Assembly: GCA_039000515.1 (NCBI GenBank)
Contig: JBCFYV010005452.1
Coordinates: 1 to 64,000 of the forward strand
Origin: Timema cristinae
Taxonomy: Eukaryota; Arthropoda; Insecta; Phasmatodea; Timematidae
DNA length: 64,000 nucleotides
Reading direction: 5' to 3'
A program made the position numbers and the translations under genes. This document shows positions 58,330 to 64,000 of the stretch, piece by piece (the stretch's first letter is position 1; every line of letters starts with the position of its first letter). The notes beneath the pieces are model-generated. The model searched no databases. It was not told the DNA's origin and saw nothing but the letters and a program-made list of their open reading frames with translations.

Positions 58330-58990
58330 CCCAAATTTAGTTTTAACACCCCACCCCCAAAGGGGGGGATGATCTGGTTTTCTTCAAACCGGTACCCGGG
58401 AAGGGGAGAAAAAATTTAATTTTTTCCCCCCCCTTCCCCTCACTCACGGTGGGACCGACACCCGGGGGGGCTCTTGCCTCCAAACCCATTTTAGGGGTAG
58501 TAACCCGGGGGTTATTTTACTTCCCCCAGGAAGCAAAACCCCAAAAAGCTTTTCCCCCTTCCCCCGTGTAGGGGAATGGGATTTAACGCTCATTTGGGGT
58601 GGGAAAGTAACTCCCCACAAAATTTTGTTATGAGTGTGGCAAACCCGTTTTTAGGGCCCCGCACTAATTTTAACTGTCCAAAAGGGTAGGCCCCGGCCCC
58701 CAAAACGGCTCAAAACCCCAAAGAAAAGGGGGAGGCCCGGCCCGGAACCCCCGACCCCCCTCCCCCACCACCTGCCAACCCCACCACCATTTCAATTTAA
58801 AAAACATCCCACCCAAAATCCCCAAAAAAAACCCCTTTCTGGGCCGCCCCCAAGACAACACATGAAAGTGGGCGGGGGGCCCAAAAACCTTTGGGACTAC
58901 CCTTTTAAAAAAAAAGTATCTAACCCGGAAGGGAAACCAAAACCCCAGGGCCAACCCCGACACCTGTTTTGGGAAAACCGGGGAAAAGTA
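58330..58990 (-). repeat. GC-rich patch, possible tRNA-like repeat on the minus strand
   Basis: This is the GC-richest part of the run-rich region. Read on the minus strand, near 58790-58680, it gives GGCAGGTGGTGGGGG, then TCGGGGGTTCCGGGCC, comparable to the head of the copy at 44340-44560. The downstream part (58340-58660) does not follow family 1 or 2 in order. A 97-codon Gly/Pro/Trp-rich frame here is a product of G and C runs. Confidence 0.3.
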
Positions 58991-61900
58991 TCATCTCTCT
59001 GGCAAAGGGGGAAAGTAAAAAAGAGATAAAACTGCTTTATCAAAAAAAATGCCAAAATAATTAAAAAAAAAAACCCCTTTGCAATCCCCCTTAAAATCAC
59101 GGCTTTTCCCAAAATTTTTACAAGCTTTTTAAAAAAAAAAATTTTTTTGAAACCTGGAAAATTTCCCGGACTTTCAAAGGGCCCCCAAAAAATCCCAATT
59201 TTTAAAAGGGGGTTTTTCCCCGGCCTTGAAAAAAAAGGAAATCAAATTCCCCGGTCCCTTTTAAAGGGCCCCTAAGAAAACCCGCATTTTGGAAAACCCA
59301 ACATCTGGAATATGGGACTTTTTCATATTTAACGCCACTTCGGAAAACCAAGGTGGGCTGCTTTTTTAACAATTAATCATCCCAAAATTTAAAAAAAAAA
59401 AGAGGTAATCTCTTTTTAAACCTTTATGCCACAGTAGGTGGGAAATTTGCCCGCCTCACCTTCTTTTTTTAAATGGGGTTTTTAAAATTTTTTAAGAGAT
59501 ATTAATTTTTTGCATGAAATTTTTTTTTTTGTAAAAAGGTAATACAAAAAAGATTTGTTATAATGGATCAAATATTTTTAATCTATTGTCCCAAATTTTT
59601 AAAAATTTTTTTTTTCTTTTAAAAAAAATTCCCTTTTTCTAAAAAAAATTTCCCAAAAAAACAAATTTTGTTATAAGATACATAATATGTATGTTAAGAG
59701 GAAACTAGACACAAGGGAAAGGGGGTAAAGGGCCCAAGGGGCAAAAACTACAAAACTTACTTATAAATAAATTTAAAAAAATATGGCCCCACGCGCAAAA
59801 ACACAAATCAAAAGCACAAAAGACAACATAATTTAAAAAACCCAAATTTTTTTTAGTACAAAAATAGTTAAAAAAAAATCTTCATTTAAATAAGGTTTTA
59901 AAAGACACATTTTTAAAAAAACCCAAAAAGAAAAAAAAGGTAAAAAAAATGATAAGCTATGTCCCAGGCCCAAGCGGGAAAAAAGTAAAAAAGTAAAAAA
60001 TTTGTTTCACCCCAATTTTTTTTTTAGTACCTCCATGTCAACATTTTTTATAGTGTTGTTTTTGGTAGCAAAGAAATTTACCCGTCTAATTTTAAAACAG
60101 CTTAAAGGGCCCACTAACAAAATTAAATTTTGTTTTTTTTAAAAATTTCTTTCAAAATAAAATTTTGAAAATTTCAGTAAACAAATCATGAAAAGTATAA
60201 AAGAGAAAACAATCTCTTAAAAAAAAACTAGTAAATTTCATTTAAAGGGAAAATAAATTTTTTTGTGTGAAAATTTACAGAGTAAGAAAAATTTGTAAAG
60301 GGAAATGGTAAAAAAATAAAATAAGTTTTTTTAGGATAAAACCCCCAAAAAAAAAAGGGTTTCCCCAATAACCCCCAAAAAAAAAATGTAAGACATACAA
60401 TAAACAGAAGAGCTTCTTTTGTTTATTTACATTTGTTATTTTTTATATTACACTAAACCAAAAAGGGATTAAAGACAGTTTTTGAGGGAAATGTTTCCCC
60501 CTTTTTTTTTTTTTTTTTTTTTTTTGTGCAAAAAGAATTAAAGGGAAAAATAATCAATTTTTTGAAAATTAATAAAAAAAGATGTGGCACAGCAAAATTT
60601 TAAAAACCTTTAAAAGAAATTTATTTAAAAAAAGTTCAAAAAGGGGGTACTAGGGATAAATTAAAAATTTCCCTTTTTTATGGGAATTAAAAATCCCCCC
60701 TTTAAAATCTTGGCAAATTTTTTGATTTTGCAGATTGGGAAACAGGAACAAAGGAAAAGGTTAAAAAAAACATTTTCTGGTCCCCTCAAATTTATTTAAC
60801 TTTTGTACATTATTGATACTATATTTAAAAAAATATATTTTTATTCATATTCTTTAATTTTTTTGGCCAAAGGCACAAAAAAGAAATTTTTTTAAAAAGA
60901 AAAAAATTTTAAATTTTTGTTGGCAGTTTAAAAAACACAAAGCTAAGTTTAAAATCCCATAAAAAAATTAACGAAAATTTTAAAAAAACCAACCCCAAAA
61001 ACATTTCCAAAAAGAAAATTTTAAAAAATTTTTTCATGTTAAATAAAGGCCCTTTTATTAAAAAAAAAATCAATTTTTAAAAATAGTAAAAAAAACCCCT
61101 TTTTCATGAAGCAATTAAAAAATGTCCGTTAAAATCAAAGAACAAAAACGGCTTCAAAAGAATAAATGGCAAACAAAGAATAATAAAATCTTGAAATTTG
61201 GATATAATTTTTATTTTTCCCTTTACCAAAAAAGTTTTCCCTTTTACTCTTAACAATTTAAAAAACACACCCATTACACCTTTGCAAACACTTAATTTAT
61301 AACTCAAGATTTAAAAAAAACAAAAATTTAATATTTCACAAAAAAAATTTTAAAACCGGAAAGGGGAAAAAAAATAGGTTTTGGGCCCTAATTAAAAATG
61401 TTTAAAACCCAACCCCCTTTTAAACTTAAAAAATTTCAAAGTAAAGGGGAAAACTTTTTTAAATCTTAATAAATAAGGCCCCCCAAAAAAAAGGTAGGGA
61501 ACTCCATTTTTAACAAAAAAAGGCCCCAATGATCTTAACTTTGCTAAATTTTAAAAGGGAAAAAAAAAATGGGTTTTTTAATCTACCAAGGTATTTGTGT
61601 AAATCTTGGGCACCATTGGCACACCTTTTAAAAAATGCTATGATAGATTTAAAAAGGGGAAATTTAAAACAAATCTGTGACCCCACCCCAGGGCTACTTT
61701 AAAATAAAAATAGACAAACCCTTTAAATTCAAAAATTTTTCGGGAACAAATAATTTAAAAATAGGGCCAAACCCCCGTCACAAAATTTTATTTAAAAAAG
61801 ATAATTTAAAAAAAAAACTCAAAGGCATTAAAATATAATTTTTTAAAAATAAAAACGTTAAAAACTTTTAAAAAAACCAAAAAAAAGGTTAGCAGCATTA

Positions 61901-63289
61901 GGGGAAGTCTCCCTGTTTTAAAAAAAAAAAACAGTTTTAAGAAAAGGAAGTTTTACTAAACCAAAATAAAAAACTTAAAAATTAGGGAGCCACATAGGAA
62001 TAATTTTAAAGGGGTCATATGAAAAAATTTTCCCCAAAATTTAACTAAAGGGGGAAAAGGGGAAATTTTTAACACCAAAAAAATTTTTTTGAAAGGTACT
62101 TTTAAAGAAAAAAAATTTTTTGATTATTATTTAACAACCAAAAGGCAACTAATATTTAAAATTTTTAAAAAAAAAAAAAACCCCTTAAACAAATTTCCAT
62201 TTGCAAATTAAAATTTTTTATTTAATGACAACCCCAAAGGTTTTAAAAATTTAGGCTACACAATCCCTTTTAACAAACTTAAGCATCTTTAAAAAGTAAC
62301 CAAACCCAATTTACATAGCATGTTGAAAAACTTAACAACTAAAATAGTAAGGGAAATTAAAAAAATTCACCCCCCAAATAATTTTACCAAATATTGGGAA
62401 AAAATCTTTAAAAAAATGGGAGTTAAAAATATTTTTCTAAAATCATTTTAAATTAAACCCTAAAGAAATGTTTTTTAAAGATAATTACATTAAATTTTTG
62501 CAGTCAGGGGGTCCAAAAAACCCTAGTTTTTGAGTTTTTTTTTATTTTATTTCTTAAAAAAAAAAAAAAAAAACATTGAATAAAAAAAAAAGTATCTACC
62601 ACAAACTTCCAGGACAGCGATCGGGTTTTAAAAAAATAACCAAGACTGCAAGGCTTGACAAAAAAAAAAAACAAAGCCACTCTTAACAACTTCTATTTTG
62701 AATTTAAAGAACGGGGGGCCCATTTAAGTTTTGATGACCCAAGTTCCTATTAAGACCAGGGGTGGGACTTTCAGTCTAGTAACATTTCATTGACACTCAA
62801 TCTTTGAAATAAAAATTACAGCTTAACCCCTGGTTTTTTTCCCGGAGAAAAAAAAAAAATCAATTTTTTTTTAAAAGGGGTTTTCCCCAATTTGAAAACC
62901 AAAATTTAACAAATAATTCTGAAATGAAAATATTTTTAAAAAATTGTTTAACACGCCCCTGAAAATTTTTGTACTATAAAAGTAATTTTTTTCAAATTTT
63001 TTTCTACTCAATACCAAGGTCATTAGATTTAGTCCAAAACCAAAAAAATATCCACCTACAAAAATTAATTATGTCTTAAAACACTTAAAATTAAATTTTA
63101 AGATGATTTCCCTTTTTTTCCAAAAAAAAACTAACCATCCCCATAATGGAAATTTCCCACAATACACCACAGATAAACCCTCCCTTCCCAACAAAAGGGA
63201 AAAAAAAAATATGAAACAAAAAATAATCTAAAAACACCAAAAGGTGAAAGAAAAGTTTTTTTTTAACGCCTGTTTTTACAAACCCTTTT
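58991..63289. other. Run-rich block, no supportable gene
   Basis: A- and T-run dominated, including 24 T at 60502-60525, which could be the tail of a minus-strand retroposon whose body I cannot recognise. No frame, RNA or named repeat is supported. Confidence 0.45.
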
Positions 63290-63510
63290 TGGATTATATT
63301 GTCCTAATATTTAAATCTTCCCCTAATGTGTTAGGGATTAGGAAGGTTAATTTTGAGGAAATGAATTTGCATGGAGGGAGAGTGGAAAACCATTAAGGGA
63401 AAAAACTCCATCATTTCCAAAACCCGACCTGGGTTAAACCCCCGATCTCCCCCGTCTTCAAACAATCAAATCTAACCCAAAAGTTAAAATGTTAGACCAG
63501 GGGCCACCAA
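63290..63510 (-). mobile_element. SINE-like element, family 2, minus strand
   Basis: On the minus strand the head starts GGCCCCTGGTCTAACATT. The B-box region is GGGGGTTTAACCCAGGTCGG (around 63440-63424). The body is TGGTTTTCCACTCTCCCTCC, ATGCAAATTCATTTCCTC, AAAATTAACCTTCCTAATCC and CTAACACATTAGGGG. This is the least damaged body of family 2 and serves as the reference for the other copies. Confidence 0.62.
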
Positions 63511-63744
63511 AAGGTGGGGAAAAAAAAGTCCCAAAAGTGGTAAAGTAAACAATATTTCAAAAACCCGCGAAAAGCAGAACCTTTTCTTTAAAAGGGTTGG
63601 GGGGGGGGGGAAGTTTTTAAAAAAAAATTGTCCCCTTAAGGCTAATGGGAGGGCCCGGGATTTCCCAAAATTTGAAAAGTTTAAAAGACCCCTAAGAAAC
63701 AAAAAATTTTAGAGGTCCCACTTCTTTAAAAAATTTTGATAATT

Positions 63745-64000
63745 AAAACTCCCTCGGGGACATAAACGGTCTAGGGGGGGAAGGGGTCCCCCCCTTTTTG
63801 TTTCCCGGGAGTCTTTTGGGGGCAATCCCTTTGGTTTCCCGGGACCAAAATTTTTAGATTGGGCCCAAAACCCCTTTCCCTTTACCCTGGGCAAGATTTT
63901 AGTGAATTGGGGAATCCAGCCCTCCACCGTGGTTCGGATTCCACGTTAAACGAAAGGGCCCCCCCAATTTTATTCCCCACTTTTCACCCCCACCATTAAA
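63745..64000 (+). mobile_element. SINE-like element, family 1, running into the window end
   Basis: The head is ACATAAACGGTCTAGGGGGG, with a B-box region near 63820 (GGGGGCAATCCCTTTGG). The body is CCCTTTCCCTTTACCCTGGG, CAAGATTTTAGTGAATTGGG, GAATCCAGCC, TCCACCGTGGTTCGGATTCC and ACGTTAAAC. The last bases (CCCACTTTTCACCCCCACCA) match the CCCTACC segment of the other copies, so only the very 3' end may be cut by the window border. Confidence 0.65.

Noticed and set aside
58670..58963. 97-codon Gly/Trp/Pro-rich minus-strand frame
   Set aside because: It is a product of G and C runs in a GC-rich repeat patch, with no recognisable domain.
1..64000. CRISPR arrays, prokaryotic operons, phage or defence systems
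   Set aside because: There are no regularly spaced short repeats, no operon-like frames and no ribosome-binding sites. All recognised features are eukaryotic mobile elements.

Overview
The window looks like a stretch of a large, AT-rich, repeat-dense animal genome. The reasons are a Ty1/copia-type LTR retrotransposon whose primer-binding site matches the anticodon arm of initiator tRNA-Met (the Drosophila copia priming mode), a decayed non-LTR (LINE) reverse transcriptase of the FKYLGT type common in animals, a pogo/Tigger-like terminal-repeat element, many tRNA-derived SINE-like copies, and (GT)n/(TA)n/(GA)n and (ATT)n microsatellites. An arthropod is plausible, but the sequence does not settle it. 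No bacterial gene organisation, rRNA, true tRNA gene, CRISPR array or intact protein gene of recognised function was found.

Layout. 1-9.29 kb reads as ordinary AT-rich DNA: a minus-strand LINE remnant (about 1.14-1.99 kb), a possible last coding exon with a strong acceptor (3701-3783), a frameshifted copia element with both LTRs (about 4.51-8.25 kb), a short microsatellite, and a 739-bp TIR element (8322-9060). From about 9.29 kb the texture changes sharply: nearly everything is built of short runs of A, T, G or C, with a clean island at about 14.45-15.46 kb and partly cleaner stretches at 31.1-31.5 and 43.2-43.6 kb. Within the run-rich part, a 4.2-kb segment is present twice in direct orientation (about 16.32-20.50 and 23.47-27.74 kb). 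Each copy carries an internal tandem array, with four units in the first and five in the second. Two SINE-like families are scattered from 22 kb to the end of the window.

The two 4.2-kb copies differ mainly by one copy showing a homopolymer run where the other shows mixed bases. I therefore infer that much of 9.29-64 kb is poorly resolved consensus (a sequencing or assembly artefact over repeats) rather than unusual biology. Short open frames there are rich in Phe, Lys, Pro and Gly from TTT, AAA, CCC and GGG and are not annotated as genes.

I see no cooperating set of genes. The window is a nest of mobile elements and repeats, with at most one host exon. I did not find a convincing undescribed system. 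The items most worth a second look are the paired 4.2-kb element with its variable array, the SINE families, the copia element, and the candidate exon.
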